From Bacteroidia bacterium (GTDB lineage Bacteria; Bacteroidota; Bacteroidia; Chitinophagales; Saprospiraceae): a stretch of 64,000 bases of DNA. The stretch lies in NCBI GenBank assembly GCA_030426765.1, contig JAUHXV010000002.1:62001-126000 (forward strand), read 5' to 3'. The notes under the pieces were generated by a model. That model searched no databases and was not told where the DNA came from. It worked only from the letters and a program-made list of their open reading frames with translations. Positions 63,431 through 64,000 of the stretch are shown here, one piece after another (position 1 is the stretch's first letter; each line of letters starts with the position of its first letter). Both the position numbers and the translations under genes were made by a program.

Positions 63431-64000
63431 TTACGAGCCGGTTAGAAACCGGAACGTATAACCCAAATTGACATAATATGGAATCAAAGGCGAGGTTTTG
63501 AAGTCTTCATTCAGCACACCCCCTATGCCAAACGTAATATCAGATCGCTTCATCGTATAGCCCGTCTGAATGCCAAATCGGAAATGTCCTCCGGTAGTTG
63601 GATCATACCATCCGTCTCGGGCATCCGGAAAAATATTTTCACGATAGATAGACGAGTGTTTAAAATGGGTCACAATCGCTTTGTCAAAGGCTACTTCTCC
63701 AGCAACAAACCATCTTGCCTGATAATACCCAATCACACCTTTCATATCACAGCCGAAGTTTTGCAGCCGCACTAATGGATTTTCAAATCTTCGGTAGATA
63801 CCGTGTATTCCCACACTCGCTTTTATGTTTTTCTGATTGAGGACCAGTAACTGACCGCCGATACCGACTTTAAAGTCATCCAGGAGTTGCTTCCCCGAAG
63901 GAACTGAAAATTGTATATTGAGCAGAGCAGGAAATTTTCCCGGAAGGTAGATACCATACCCCAGGTCATAGGAGACACTGTAATCCCAACCTATGCCCGC
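63431..64000 (-). CDS. Outer-membrane-barrel-like protein, 5' end outside window
   Basis: The frame runs from the window edge to a stop at 63431, 189 visible residues, with no start inside the window. Alternating strands such as 'WDYSVSYDLGYGIYLPGKFP', 'FKVGIGGQLLVLNQKNIKAS' and 'HFRFGIQTGYTMKRSD', ending 'YYVNLGYTFRFLTGS', fit an outer-membrane beta barrel, for example a PorP/SprF-type protein. That type often works with the gliding or T9SS machinery whose substrates are in this window. The subfamily assignment is tentative. Confidence 0.7.
   Translation of the reverse strand, partial: AGIGWDYSVSYDLGYGIYLPGKFPALLNIQFSVPSGKQLLDDFKVGIGGQLLVLNQKNIKASVGIHGIYRRFENPLVRLQNFGCDMKGVIGYYQARWFVAGEVAFDKAIVTHFKHSSIYRENIFPDARDGWYDPTTGGHFRFGIQTGYTMKRSDITFGIGGVLNEDFKTSPLIPYYVNLGYTFRFLTGS

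Overview
The window looks like a chromosomal segment of a Bacteroidota bacterium, most like the Saprospiria/Chitinophagia-type lineages. The evidence is four secreted proteins with type IX secretion (T9SS) type A or gliding-type C-terminal sorting domains, promoter boxes of the TAnnTTTG kind ahead of toxin-antitoxin operons, a bacterial V-type ATPase operon in the Bacteroidota gene order (E, DUF2764, A, B, D, I, K), and HisKA_2/TPR sensor kinases. No rRNA, tRNA or CRISPR array was seen. Almost everything lies on the minus strand; the clear plus-strand genes are a Fur-family regulator and the type I secretion operon with its CutA-like tail gene.

Region by region: 0-5 kb holds envelope or secreted proteins, a secreted esterase and an ECF sigma factor overlapping a membrane partner. 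5.1-12.7 kb is a seven-gene V-ATPase operon whose proteolipid carries the sodium-ligand residue pattern. 13-28 kb mixes a glycosyltransferase, two unrelated alkylation-repair glycosylases (AlkC-like and AlkD-like), a HicAB module, a flavin oxidoreductase divergent from a Fur-family repressor, a TolB-like propeller, small membrane and NTF2-like proteins, a Crp-family regulator and a T9SS propeller protein.

28-53 kb is an accessory region. It contains a toxin-antitoxin pair whose RelE/HigB-type toxin has one in-frame stop codon, an RraB-like protein, a three-gene HipB/HipS/HipT-like operon with a split HipA, an atypical aspartate-racemase relative, an intact HigBA pair, several orphan hypotheticals, a trypsin-like protease, a TOPRIM-domain protein and an unknown partner. 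Inside it lies an operon encoding a 1214-residue YadA-head/S74-chaperone fibre protein, a TPR histidine kinase and a LuxR-type response regulator. Many single genes or TA pairs here are followed, in the same orientation, by an imperfect inverted repeat built like an integron attC site (AAC...GTT outer arms, GGCTACCC/GGGTAGCC-type inner arms, often an unpaired base in the gene-proximal inner arm). In several cases the stop codon lies inside the site. No integron integrase is in the window. This cassette-like organisation is the most interesting signal found.

53-64 kb holds more envelope proteins (DUF1648, an OmpA-like domain protein), a plus-strand type I secretion operon (ABC exporter with a degenerate nucleotide-binding domain, HlyD, TolC) followed by a CutA-like gene, a ComEC-type metallo-beta-lactamase-fold hydrolase, and a hairpin-rich dispersed repeat that also occurs at 14.9 kb. 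Both window edges cut through genes for exported proteins.
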